From assembly GCA_958295835.1 (NCBI GenBank), contig OY282378.1, forward strand, positions 3,993,694 to 4,057,693: 64,000 nucleotides of DNA, in the 5' to 3' direction. Source of the DNA: an uncultured Gammaproteobacteria bacterium. Lineage in GTDB: Bacteria; Pseudomonadota; Gammaproteobacteria; HK1. Below are positions 46,349 through 55,900 of this stretch, piece by piece; positions within the stretch are counted from its first letter, which is position 1; each line of letters starts with the position of its first letter. The notes beneath the pieces are model-generated. The model had not been told where the DNA came from. It ran no database searches and saw only the letters and a list, made by a program, of their open reading frames with translations. A program made the position numbers and the translations under genes.

Positions 46349-47973
46349 GTGAGCATGAACGGGGCTTGCCGCAGGTGTTACACAGAGCGCTGGGTCCGTG
46401 TTCAATGCGGGTCAGCATAGGCGGCTTGAAGGCGCCGTCGCAAGACCGGTTGCCTCGCGTGTTCGACGCGAGCGGACCCTTTGGCCGGCCCGGCCGTCGG
46501 CGCAAGGCGTCCGCGAGAGCGGCTGTCGCCGCACGACCCGAGTTGCGTTTTCCACGGTCTTTCCACGGGCGCGGTCCCTCCCGAGCCAAGAAGCGGCGGT
46601 GGGAAACGTGTGGCCGAACAGGGTCACGCCGCGGCGGGGACGGCGCCGTGGACTTTGCGGAACAGGTCGTCGCGGGCGCGGTTGAGGGACTTGGCGGCCT
46701 GCAGGTCGGTCTGGGCGGCGGCGGCGCGGTCGAGGGCGTCGAAGCTCGCGTTCTCCCGGAGGAAGCGGGCGGCGTCGGGCAGCGACTTGAGCTTCTCCAA
46801 CGGCGTGAGCACGTCCTTGCGGCGGTAGGTTCGCCGCACCTTGCCCTTGGCGTCCACGCGCTCGGTGGCGAACAGGCAGGGGCGATGGAAGTTGAGGAAC
46901 GGCGACAGGGCCTCGCGGGCGAACCGGTCCACGTCGTCGGCGAAGCGCACGGGGATGTGCTCGTGCCCCAGATGCTTGCGCACCACGTGGGCGTTCTTGC
47001 CCTCGACGAGGGCGTTGTCGTTGGAGCGCCGGGGCCGCGATTTCGTGAACTCGCCGACGTGCAGCTTGTTCAGCAGCGCGGCGACGCGGCGGTTGATGTA
47101 CTCGGAGCCGTTGTCGGCGTGGAAGCCCATCACGTCGAACGGGAACAGGAGCAGCAGCGCCTCCAGGATCGGAACCATGAACCGCTCCGAGATGGCCGGC
47201 GCCGCGCCGACGTGCTCGTACTGCGTCACCTCGTCGACGATGTTGACGACGTACACCCCCTTGCGCCCGTCCTTGTCGCCCAGATGGACGGTGTCCACCC
47301 GCAGGAAGCCCGGCCGGCCGTTCGGCTCGGGCGCCTTGCGCACGGCGATGGCCACCGGGCTGGGGCGCGTCTTCTCCCAGGTCGTGCGCTTGGTCCGGTA
47401 GGTGCGCGACGCGCGCAGGTTGTAGACGTGCGAGCGCGACACGTGCGCCAGTCGCTCGAAGCGCGCGTCGCCATGGATGTCGCGCGCGCGGCGCAGGATC
47501 TCGCAGGTCGCCAGCGCCGACATCCCCCCGAACGCCTCGTCCACCTCCGCCAGCAGCCGGATGTCCGCCAGCGTGTACCGCGTCTCGAACGCCCGCCCGC
47601 TGTTGCGCGCCCGCCGGTCCGCCACCACACCGGTCTGCGCCTGCTGGCGGATCAGCCGGCTGATCTGCGCCGGCGAGAACCCGCACGCCTTGCCGATGTA
47701 CGCCCGCACGCAGCCCCGGTCGGCGCGCCCGAGAAGGGGGTAGTCGAATCTCACCAGCGTGCGGCGTACGAACTCGTACGCGGACCGGCGATCCTCGGGC
47801 TGGTAGTCCACAGGCCCCGAACCCTCCACGAAGGCCCGAACCTGCTCCATTGTGCGCAAGCGCTCGGTGTGAATTGTCACGATCATCCTCCAAGTGTGGA
47901 GGACTCAGCGCCCTTTCATGCTCACATAGCGTTGGATTCAGCCCTTTAGTTCATGCTCATATAGCGTTGGACA
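46349..47973 (-). mobile_element. IS481-like (rve) element, outer right end missing
   Basis: The left end at 47973 reads inward TGTCCAACGCTATATGAGCA, with a second CTATGTGAGCATGAA 35 bp inside. The other end shows GTGAGCATGAAC directly at the IS3 border, so the outermost 14 or so bases have been removed by the IS3 insertion. Between transposase stop and that end lie about 270 bp with no gene. Confidence 0.8.
46624..47886 (-). CDS. rve-type (IS481/ISNCY-like) transposase, intact
   Basis: 420 residues, uninterrupted. N-terminal part VTIHTERLRTMEQVRAFVEG and an HTH (GFSPAQISRLIRQQ); integrase core with LRVDTVHLGDKDG, FHADNGSEYINRRV and NDNALVEGKNAHVV giving the D, D, E triad; basic C-terminus. 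The only transposase in the cluster without damage. It has lost the right outer end of its element, so it may act only in trans, for example on the related ends at 29126 and 43922. Confidence 0.88.
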   Translation of the reverse strand: MIVTIHTERLRTMEQVRAFVEGSGPVDYQPEDRRSAYEFVRRTLVRFDYPLLGRADRGCVRAYIGKACGFSPAQISRLIRQQAQTGVVADRRARNSGRAFETRYTLADIRLLAEVDEAFGGMSALATCEILRRARDIHGDARFERLAHVSRSHVYNLRASRTYRTKRTTWEKTRPSPVAIAVRKAPEPNGRPGFLRVDTVHLGDKDGRKGVYVVNIVDEVTQYEHVGAAPAISERFMVPILEALLLLFPFDVMGFHADNGSEYINRRVAALLNKLHVGEFTKSRPRRSNDNALVEGKNAHVVRKHLGHEHIPVRFADDVDRFAREALSPFLNFHRPCLFATERVDAKGKVRRTYRRKDVLTPLEKLKSLPDAARFLRENASFDALDRAAAAQTDLQAAKSLNRARDDLFRKVHGAVPAAA

Positions 47974-48253
47974 GTTCTAGGGCTTGTGCAGGCCCTTCGT
48001 TCCCTTCAACATCCCCCTTCCATTCATCCACTTCCCAACTCCGCCTACGACTCCTTCTGCGCGAGGAGGTCGTACGGAATCGGGGACGGCTGGTCCGTAT
48101 CGAGACCATCGTCGATGACATACGGAAGTGACGGCGCAACGTCATGGCCATGCCAGGGAGGAGCGCCCTGTCCGCAGGCGCGAAGAGGAATGCGGCAGAG
48201 ACGACGCCCGCGCCATCGCGCCCGCGCCCTCTCCGTCTCGCGGGAGACGCGGC

Positions 48254-49132
48254 ATGGAGGTCCCGGACGTTCCAGCTCGGTCCTCGCCCACCGGGCGTGA
48301 TGCGGTCTGCCCCACCGTGGCAGCCTGCTGGATCTGCTCGCGGCCGGTGGCCCGATTCGAGCCCTACGGCGTCCCGCCCCGCATCGGGCGCTGCCCTCAT
48401 TGTGGCGCGAAGCCACGCTCGCGCGCGCTCCATCGGCTCGTGCGCGACCGGATCGGACCGCGCCTCGCCGCCGGGGACCGGGTGCTGGAGATCGGCCCAT
48501 CGCGCTTCAGTACCGATCACGTCATCGGAAGCAACCTGTTCGCGCCGGCGCGTTGCGTCGCGGTGGACGTGCAGCGGCAGCGCCATCACCGGCGCCTCGG
48601 GGCATGGGGCCGGTTCGTGGAAGCAAGCGCCGCCATGCTCGCATTCGCGGATGCGAGCTTCGACTTCATTCTGTGCAACAACACCCTGCCGTACGTGCGC
48701 GAGGATCGTCGCGCGCTGACCGAGATCGCGCGCTGCCTCGAGAGGGACGGGTTGGCGATGATCGACACCCACCGCGGCCCAGGCGGCGCCACCCGCACCG
48801 CGGACGCATACCGCCGGGAGCACCCCGGGCTCGGCGAGGAGTGGTTCGCCGCGAACGGCGACGCCTGGGTCTACGGGGAGGACTTCCTCGACCGGGTGCG
48901 GGAGGCGGGACTCGAACCGGTGGAAATCGAGCTGTTTCCGGATCACCCGCCCGATTTCTTCACCGCCAACGGACTGAAGCCCCGGGTTCGCGCCCTGTTC
49001 GCATCGCGCCAACCGGCGGGCCTTCACCGGTTCTTCGGCCCCGGCAAGGCGACGCATCCCGGCATCGAATCGAGTCTCGACCTGAATCTCTCAGTATCGC
49101 CGCTTCTCCAACGACGCCGGAACAACGCCTGA
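48254..49132 (+). CDS. SAM-dependent methyltransferase with N-terminal zinc-ribbon-like motif
   Basis: 292 residues. N-terminal CWICSRPVARFEPYGVPPRI and CPHCGAKPRSRALHRLV suggests a small metal-binding ribbon; the SAM site is RVLEIGPSRFSTDHVI and the post-motif region FADASFDFILCNNTLPYV. Such proteins often sit in glycan or surface clusters. Start ATG at 48254. The last 42 bp overlap the convergent Uma2 gene. Confidence 0.8.
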   Translation: MEVPDVPARSSPTGRDAVCPTVAACWICSRPVARFEPYGVPPRIGRCPHCGAKPRSRALHRLVRDRIGPRLAAGDRVLEIGPSRFSTDHVIGSNLFAPARCVAVDVQRQRHHRRLGAWGRFVEASAAMLAFADASFDFILCNNTLPYVREDRRALTEIARCLERDGLAMIDTHRGPGGATRTADAYRREHPGLGEEWFAANGDAWVYGEDFLDRVREAGLEPVEIELFPDHPPDFFTANGLKPRVRALFASRQPAGLHRFFGPGKATHPGIESSLDLNLSVSPLLQRRRNNA

Positions 49133-49825
49133 AGACAGGCACGCTTCCAGCTCGGCGATACGCGCCTCGGCAGCCCGCCGGGCGGCGGCTTCCTCCCGCC
49201 GGGCGGCGGCTTCCTCCCGATGCGTCAGGAGATTCCGTCCTGCCACCGGATCGTGCAGCCGTAGCGCCTGCCCCCGGCGGTACAGGTACAACCCGAGCCT
49301 CTCACTCCACACTCCCTCCTTTCCGTCCGCCAGCCGTACCGGCGCCAGCGGCTCGTACTCGCTTCCGCCCAGACGCATCCCCTGCAACGGCGGCGCCAGA
49401 TACTCCTCCCTCGGGTCGTAGAGGAAGTATTCGCTCACACCAAGCCGCGCGTACAACGCACGCTTGCGAATCTGATCCTGGCGCCGCGTGCTCCGAGACG
49501 TGACCTCCAGCACGAAGTCCGGTGCCTTCGGCTCCTCCCACAGCTTGTACGTCTCCCGCCAGCCACCTTCCCGCAACTCGTCCTTCACCGCGCCGATGAC
49601 GACGAAAACGTCCGGGATCACCGACGCCCGCGGATTACCCTCTTCGTAGTACAGGAACATGTTGCCGCCGACGTAGACGTCCGGGCGCTCGGCGAAGAAC
49701 TCGCGGAGCGCACCCATCGCATCGATGATGCAGTCGCGGTGAGCCGGGGTCTCACCCATCGGCTGGCCGTCCGAGCTGGGATATTCGACCGGGGCAGGAG
49801 CGTGGGAGCGCAGGGAATCGCTCAT
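49091..49825 (-). CDS. Uma2-family (DUF820) putative endonuclease
   Basis: 244 residues of restriction-endonuclease-like fold: VIPDVFVVIGAV (conserved Asp), APDFVLEVTSRSTRRQD (ExT/S motif) with K in RKRALYARLGV, then EYFLYDP. A C-terminal coiled coil (REEAAARREEAAARRAAEAR) is typical. Function in bacteria outside cyanobacteria is unknown. Confidence 0.88.
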   Translation of the reverse strand: MSDSLRSHAPAPVEYPSSDGQPMGETPAHRDCIIDAMGALREFFAERPDVYVGGNMFLYYEEGNPRASVIPDVFVVIGAVKDELREGGWRETYKLWEEPKAPDFVLEVTSRSTRRQDQIRKRALYARLGVSEYFLYDPREEYLAPPLQGMRLGGSEYEPLAPVRLADGKEGVWSERLGLYLYRRGQALRLHDPVAGRNLLTHREEAAARREEAAARRAAEARIAELEACLSSGVVPASLEKRRY

Positions 49826-50091
49826 CGACAGGCCCTCCGGGACGAGGTGGGAGCGTCATCGGGACTCCGTGCCGAGCGACGGTAGCACGGCCGCGCTTGC
49901 GCCCTCAAATCGAGCCGCGAGCACGGCGCCCCCATGATGCATCGGTCCCGACCCGTCGCCATCGCCCCGGCAGGGGAAAGCCATTGCCGGGAGTGTCGGC
50001 GCATCGGCGATTCAGCCGTGATTGGCCGATTCTCGACCTGCCGGGGGCACGGACGGTGGCGTTTCTTCGCCGGGGAGCGGCCCGCTCCGAG

Positions 50092-51867
50092 TCAGCCTTC
50101 CGACGCTTCCCCGAGCCCCTCGCGCAACGGACCCAGAAACTGCTCGTAGCGCCGGGCCCTCCCGGCCGAGCGCCGGTACACCGGCTGGCGGACCTGCCAC
50201 GCGCTCGCGGTGCGCACAGCGCGCGCCACCTCGTGCGGGCGAAGGCATGCGTCGTCCCATTCCAGTCCGAGGTGGGTGATCATCGCGCGTGTGAGTGGTT
50301 CCGGATTGGCGACCAGCGCCTCGTAGTCCAGGCTCAGGAGCCGTTTCCCGAGCACCGCCTCCCAGTGTCCCATCAGCGCACGCATGCCGCGGATCTGGCG
50401 CCCGATGGCGCGCAGGTCGTTGGAGTACTCGTGGCCGACCATGAAGTCGGTAAAGTAGAGCGATACCGCGTTGTCGAGCGGGTCCCGCCGGCAGTGGATG
50501 ATCCTCGCCCCGGGGAGGATGGTGGCGATGAAGCCGAGGTGCAGGTAGTTGCCCGGGAGCTTGTCCGTGACCCGCGCCGCTTCGGGCGCAAGAGCGCGCA
50601 GATGGCTGATATACCGTTCTCCGAGGGCGGCGACCCGGGCGTCGTCGAGAACGCGGACGCATTCGGGATACGAAGTGCCCGCTCCGGAGCGCATGACGGC
50701 CTTCATCGACGCCACGCCGGTGGTCAACGGATCCGTCTCTGCGCCGGCGTGCGCCGCGGCCTCCGTGACAAGCCGAAGGATGGCGCTCAGCTCGCCCGCG
50801 CCGTGCACGGCGGGATGCGCGGCCAGGCACTGCTCGACGAGGCTGGTGCCCGAGCGCGGCATGCCGACGACGAACACCGGGGTGGGATCGGCCTCGGCCG
50901 CGGTCGGTCGCGCCGCGAACCAGTCCGCGTCGAAGACAGTGCACATCCGGTCCATCAGCGCCAGGGAGCTCTCGACCTGCTCGACCGCGGCCGCGGTGAA
51001 CGGGAGGTTGGCCTGCTCGTAGTGCGTGAACGCGGCCTCCCACTCTCCGCGGTCGTCGTGGATCTTGCCGAGCGCGAGGTGCAGATCGCGCTGCGTGTCC
51101 TTGTCCGCGGCGCCGTGTGCGGCGGCGGCGCGGATGCGGGCCGCATCCTCGTCGCGCTCATCGGTGAATCGCTTCGATTTCGCGAGGTTGAGCGCAGCCT
51201 TGGCGTTGCCCGGATCGAACGCGAGCGCCTTGCGATAGTGTTCACGGGCGGTGTCGAAGTCGCCGGCGGTGGAGTGGACGACGCCGGCATCGTTGTGGAT
51301 CTGGGCCGAGCCGGGGTCCAGCTCGATGGAGCGGAGCGTCTCGGCCATCGCCTCCTCCTGCCTGCCCTGCTCGACGAGGGAGCGGGCGAGCCGCGACCGG
51401 ACCTGCGCATCGTCCGGCGCGAACGCCGCCGCCTGGCGCAGGTAATGCTCCGCGCGGATCAGATCGTTCATGTGCAGCAACGCGCGCCCGAGGTTGAAGT
51501 ACGCGGAGGTGTAGCGGGAGTCGTGGGCGAGGGCGGCTTCGTAGCACGCGATCGCCTCCTGCCACTCCCCCCGTACCTGGAGCAGGTTGCCGAGGCTGTT
51601 GTGCGCGATGGGGATGGCCGGATGCCGGCGAAGCAGGCGGCGGTACAGGTCGATGGCCAGGTCGTTGCGGCCGTTCTCGCGTGCGATGGTCGCGAGCAGG
51701 TGCAGCGCGTCGGGCTGATCCGGCGCCGTGTCGAGCACGCGCCGGGCGAGCCTCTCCGCCTCGCGCAGGTCGCGGGCGCGGTGCGCGTCGAAGGCGCCTC
51801 TCAGCCATTGCCCGAGGCGGGAAGGTCCGGGGCTGCGCGATCCTCCGCCCTTTCGCCGTCTACCCAT
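50092..51867 (-). CDS. TPR-sulfotransferase fusion protein
   Basis: 591 residues. Residues 30-260 are tetratricopeptide repeats (YRRLLRRHPAIPIAHNSLGN, YEAALAHDSRYTSAYFNLGR, YRKALAFDPGNAKAALNLAK). The C-terminal half is a sulfotransferase: TPVFVVGMPRSGTSLVEQCL as the PAPS phosphosulfate loop and IIHCRRDPLDNAVSLYFTDF as the 3'-phosphate site. TPR-linked sulfotransferases are common in marine and symbiotic Proteobacteria, acceptor unknown. Probably the same strand unit as the coiled-coil gene upstream. Confidence 0.9.
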   Translation of the reverse strand: MGRRRKGGGSRSPGPSRLGQWLRGAFDAHRARDLREAERLARRVLDTAPDQPDALHLLATIARENGRNDLAIDLYRRLLRRHPAIPIAHNSLGNLLQVRGEWQEAIACYEAALAHDSRYTSAYFNLGRALLHMNDLIRAEHYLRQAAAFAPDDAQVRSRLARSLVEQGRQEEAMAETLRSIELDPGSAQIHNDAGVVHSTAGDFDTAREHYRKALAFDPGNAKAALNLAKSKRFTDERDEDAARIRAAAAHGAADKDTQRDLHLALGKIHDDRGEWEAAFTHYEQANLPFTAAAVEQVESSLALMDRMCTVFDADWFAARPTAAEADPTPVFVVGMPRSGTSLVEQCLAAHPAVHGAGELSAILRLVTEAAAHAGAETDPLTTGVASMKAVMRSGAGTSYPECVRVLDDARVAALGERYISHLRALAPEAARVTDKLPGNYLHLGFIATILPGARIIHCRRDPLDNAVSLYFTDFMVGHEYSNDLRAIGRQIRGMRALMGHWEAVLGKRLLSLDYEALVANPEPLTRAMITHLGLEWDDACLRPHEVARAVRTASAWQVRQPVYRRSAGRARRYEQFLGPLREGLGEASEG

Positions 51868-51913
51868 GCCGCGGTTCGGAAGGTGCCCGGAGCTGGCCGG
51901 CGAACGCCGGTGG

Positions 51914-52501
51914 CTAGTGGTTGGGGCCGCCCGCGGTCGAGGGCCCGATCTGCGAGGTCACGGTGCCTGCCTGGAGGAGCGGCGTCCGAGGCGGACGGAG
52001 TCCGTCCGAGGTGGACGGGGAGCCGTCGAGCAGGGCGGTCGGAGCCGGAACGGCCGCCGATGCGTCGTCCTTCGCGGGCGATCCGGGCGGGCGCTGTTCG
52101 ACCACTGCAAGCCGGACTTCGAGCGATTCCAGATCTTTGCGGATCTCGGCCTGGCCCGCCCGCAGCTCGGCCTGACCCGCCTTCATTTCCTGGCGCAGCT
52201 CGGCCTGGGTCGCCTGCATCTCTTTTCGTAGCTCGGTCTGGCCTGAGCGCAGCTCGGCCTCCACCGCCCGGAGATCCTTGCGCAGCTCGGCTTGGCCCGC
52301 CCGCATGTCCTTGCGCAGCTCGGCCTGGCCCGCCCGCATGTCCTTGCGCAGCTCCGACTGACCTGCCCACATGTCCCTGCGCAGCTCCGACTGACCGTTC
52401 AGAATCAGCGCGGTCGATGCGGCGAAGGCGACCACCACCGTTGCCAGCACGCTCAAGTGTTCGATCTTCAAAATCGTCGGCCTCGTTGATCGATAGTTCA
52501 T
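51914..52501 (-). CDS. Membrane-anchored hendecad-repeat coiled-coil protein
   Basis: 195 residues: one N-terminal membrane segment (LSVLATVVVAFAASTALIL), then 11-residue repeats of the form GQAELRKDMRA, seven or eight units, ending in LESLEVRLAVVEQ and a disordered Ala/Ser/Pro tail. Hendecad repeats favour a right-handed coiled coil. At DNA level the 33-bp unit is also well conserved, suggesting expansion by slippage or recombination. Function unknown. Confidence 0.7.
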   Translation of the reverse strand: MNYRSTRPTILKIEHLSVLATVVVAFAASTALILNGQSELRRDMWAGQSELRKDMRAGQAELRKDMRAGQAELRKDLRAVEAELRSGQTELRKEMQATQAELRQEMKAGQAELRAGQAEIRKDLESLEVRLAVVEQRPPGSPAKDDASAAVPAPTALLDGSPSTSDGLRPPRTPLLQAGTVTSQIGPSTAGGPNH

Positions 52502-52985
52502 CCTAACCGTGTACGGGCCCCGAATCCATCGCGCGGGGTCCTCGCGACCGGGCCACGGGACTCTCGACGGGTCGGCGCGGGGCTCGATGCCTGTCGGCCG
52601 AGGTCTGCACGGCGGGGCGGTTCCGGGCGTTTGCAGGATACGGCGCCGGGGCGGGTGACGGATTCCGGCCTTGTCCGGAGGTTGGACGGGGAGCCCGGGG
52701 ATTCCCGAAGTGGCTTCGAAGGCGGGACCGAGGCCCAGGGGATGGCGGGAGTACGTCTATACTGGCAGGCCACCGCGCCGGAAGATGGCGCCGGGCGCAG
52801 GTGCGACACGGTCCCATGCTCCCGGCGAACCCGATGGGAAGGACGCAGGCACGGTGCACGAGGCCGAGGGGACGAGGGCCGAAGTCGTCGCAGTCCGGCT
52901 CGCGGCCGGGAGATGCGAGGCGGCGCGAGATCCCGCAGGGTGGCTCGGCACGACGAAGACCGGATGACACGAGAGGTGGTCTCCA
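52502..52985. other. Intergenic upstream of gdh
   Basis: 484 bp between divergent genes. Nothing recognised apart from a GAGAGGTGG ribosome-binding-like stretch just before the glutamate dehydrogenase ATG. Confidence 0.5.
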
Positions 52986-55900
52986 ATGGCGACTCGACCG
53001 ACGACACGGCACATCGATCTGATTGACGAAGTCACCGCGCTCGCCCGCGAGCGAACGGGCGGCGAGGACCTCGATCTCGTTCTGGCGTTCGTCACCAGGT
53101 ACTACGCGGGCGTCTCGCCCGACGACCTGGCCGAGCGCGAGGCGGACGATCTCTACGGCGCCGCGGTGGCGCACCTCAACCTCGCACGGCGGCGCGCGCC
53201 GCGCGAGCCGAAGGTCCGGGTCTACAACCCTCGGATCGAGCAGCACGGATGGCAGTCGACCCATACCATCGTCGAGATCGTCACCGACGACATGCCGTTC
53301 CTGGTCGACTCGGTGCGGATGGTCCTGAACCGCCGCGGTTACACGAGCCATCTCGTGGTCCACCCCGTGATGCGCCTTCACCGCGGGGAGGGTAGCCGCG
53401 TCGATGCGGTCCTCTCCCTCGACGAAGCGGATGAGGGGGCCGTCATCGAGGCGGTCATCCATATCGAGGCCGATCGCCAGACCGAGCAGGAAGTGCTCGA
53501 TGCGATGGCGGCGGAGGTGCGATCCGCGCTCGCCGACGTCCGCGCCTCGGTCGAGGACTGGAGCGGCATGCGCGAGCAACTGCGCCGGAGCATCGCGGAT
53601 CTGCAGTCCTCGCCGTCGCCGGCCGATCGCGAAGAGCTCGACGAGGCGTGCGCCTTCCTCGAATGGATCGAGAACAACCATTTCACGTTCCTGGGGTTCG
53701 GCGCCTTTCGGGTCGAGAGCACCGGCGGCCACGATCGGTTGGTGCCGGAGCCGGGGACGGGACTCGGGCTGCTGCGCGATGACGGCGGACATGCATCCGA
53801 GGCGTTCTCGAACCTTCCGCGGCAGCACCAGCGCGACCGGAGGCATCCCGAGCTGCTGGCAGTCACCCGCGCCGACATGCGATCCACCGTGCACCGGCCG
53901 GGCTACCTCGACTACATAGGCATCCGGCAGCTCGACGCAGAAGGAAGGGTCTGCGGAGAACGCCGGTTCCTCGGCCTCTATACCTCCGCCGCCTACAACC
54001 GCGTACCGCGCGACATCCCGCTGCTGCGGCGCAAGGCGGCCGAGGTGCTGCGCCGCGCCGGCTACCCTCCGAACAGCCACGCCGCCAAGGCGCTGCAGAA
54101 CATCGTCGACACCTTTCCCCGGGAGCTGCTCTTCCAGATCCCCACCGAAGAGCTGCACGAGACGTCGATCGGGATCCTCCATCTGCAGGAACGGCAGCGA
54201 ATCCGGCTGTTCGTGCATCCCGACCGGCTCGGGCGGTTCTACTCGTGCATCGTGTTCGTGCCGAGAGAGCGGTTCACCACCCAGAGCCGGCTGGTCATTC
54301 AGGGGATGCTCGAGGAGACGTTCGGCGGGACGGACACCGAGTTCACGGTGCACCTGTCGGAGTCGGTGCTGGCGCGGCTCTACTTCGTCATCCGGGTCGA
54401 TGCGAAGCGCGTCCCGAGCTACGACCTCGCGGAGCTGGAGCGGCGGCTGCGCGCGGTGAGCCGCACCTGGGCCGACGACCTGCGCGACGCTCTGCTCGAC
54501 TCCTTCGGCGAGGAGCACGGCACCCGCCTGTTCCAGCGCTACGGCGACGCGTTTCGCGCCGACTACCGCGAGACCTATTCCGCGAGGGTCGCAGTGCTCG
54601 ACGTGGAGAAGATGGAGCGCATCGAAGAGGGCGGTATCCGGATGAGCCTCTACCGTCCACTCGAAGCGGAGGAGGAGCGGCTGCGCTTCAAGCTCTTCCA
54701 GCTCGGGCGCCGACCGGTCTCGCTCTCCGATGCGCTCCCGATGCTGGAGAACATGGGCCTCGAGGTCGAGGACGAGCATCCGAGCAGGATCGAACGGGCC
54801 GGCGCTCCGCGGGTGTGGCTGCACGACTTCGGGATGCTCCACGGGGAAGGCTCCGACTTCGACCCGGATCGTATCGACGAAACGTTCCGCGAGGCATTCG
54901 CCCGCATCTGGTCGGGAGAGGTCGAGAACGACGGCTTCAACCGGCTCGTGCTGCGGGCGGGGATCGGGTGGCGGGAGATCGTGATCCTGCGCGCGTACTG
55001 CAAGTACCTGCGCCAGGCCGGGGTCACGTTCAGTGATGCCTACGTACAGGACGCGCTCGCCGCGAATCCCGGAATCGCCGCGATGCTGGTGGAGCTGTTC
55101 CTCGCGCGCCTCGATCCCGATCGGCAGCGCGAGGTGCCGGACGCGAAGGACGCGACCATGGAGCGGGTCGACTCGGAGCTGGAGGTCATGACCCGCATCG
55201 AAGCGTCCCTCGACGAGGTGGCCAACCTCGACGAGGACCGGATCCTGCGCAGCTACATCGGCGTCATCCGCGCGACGTTGCGCACCAACTACTTCCAGCA
55301 CGGCCCCGGCGGCACGCCGAAGTCGTACGTCTCGTTCAAGTTCGACCCCCACAAGATCCCCGAGCTTCCCGAGCCGCGGCCGAAGTACGAGATCTTCGTC
55401 TACTCGCCGCGGGTGGAGGGCGTGCACCTGCGCGGCGGCGCCGTCGCCCGCGGAGGCATCCGCTGGTCGGACCGGCGCGAGGATTTCCGCACCGAGGTGC
55501 TGGGGCTCGCGAAGGCCCAGATGGTGAAGAACGCGGTGATCGTGCCGGTCGGCTCGAAGGGGGGCTTCGTGCCCAAGAAGCTGCCGGTGGACGCCGGCCG
55601 CGAGGCGGTCCAGGAAGAAGGGATCGCCTGCTACCGGATCTTCATCCGCGGTCTGCTCGACGTGACCGACAACCTGGTCGGGGGGCAGGTGGTCCCGCCG
55701 CCGCGCGTGATGCGTCACGATGAAGACGATCCGTACCTGGTGGTCGCGGCGGACAAGGGAACCGCGACGTTCTCCGACATCGCCAATGCGCTCGCGCACG
55801 AATACGGCTTCTGGCTCGGCGACGCATTCGCCTCCGGGGGCTCCCGGGGCTATGACCACAAGGGGATGGGGATTACCGCGCGCGGGGGATGGGAATCGGT

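Noticed and set aside
47974..48253. Possible gene end LRLLLREEVVRNRGRLVRIE before the methyltransferase
   Set aside because: No start codon or family match; at most a relic, so not annotated.
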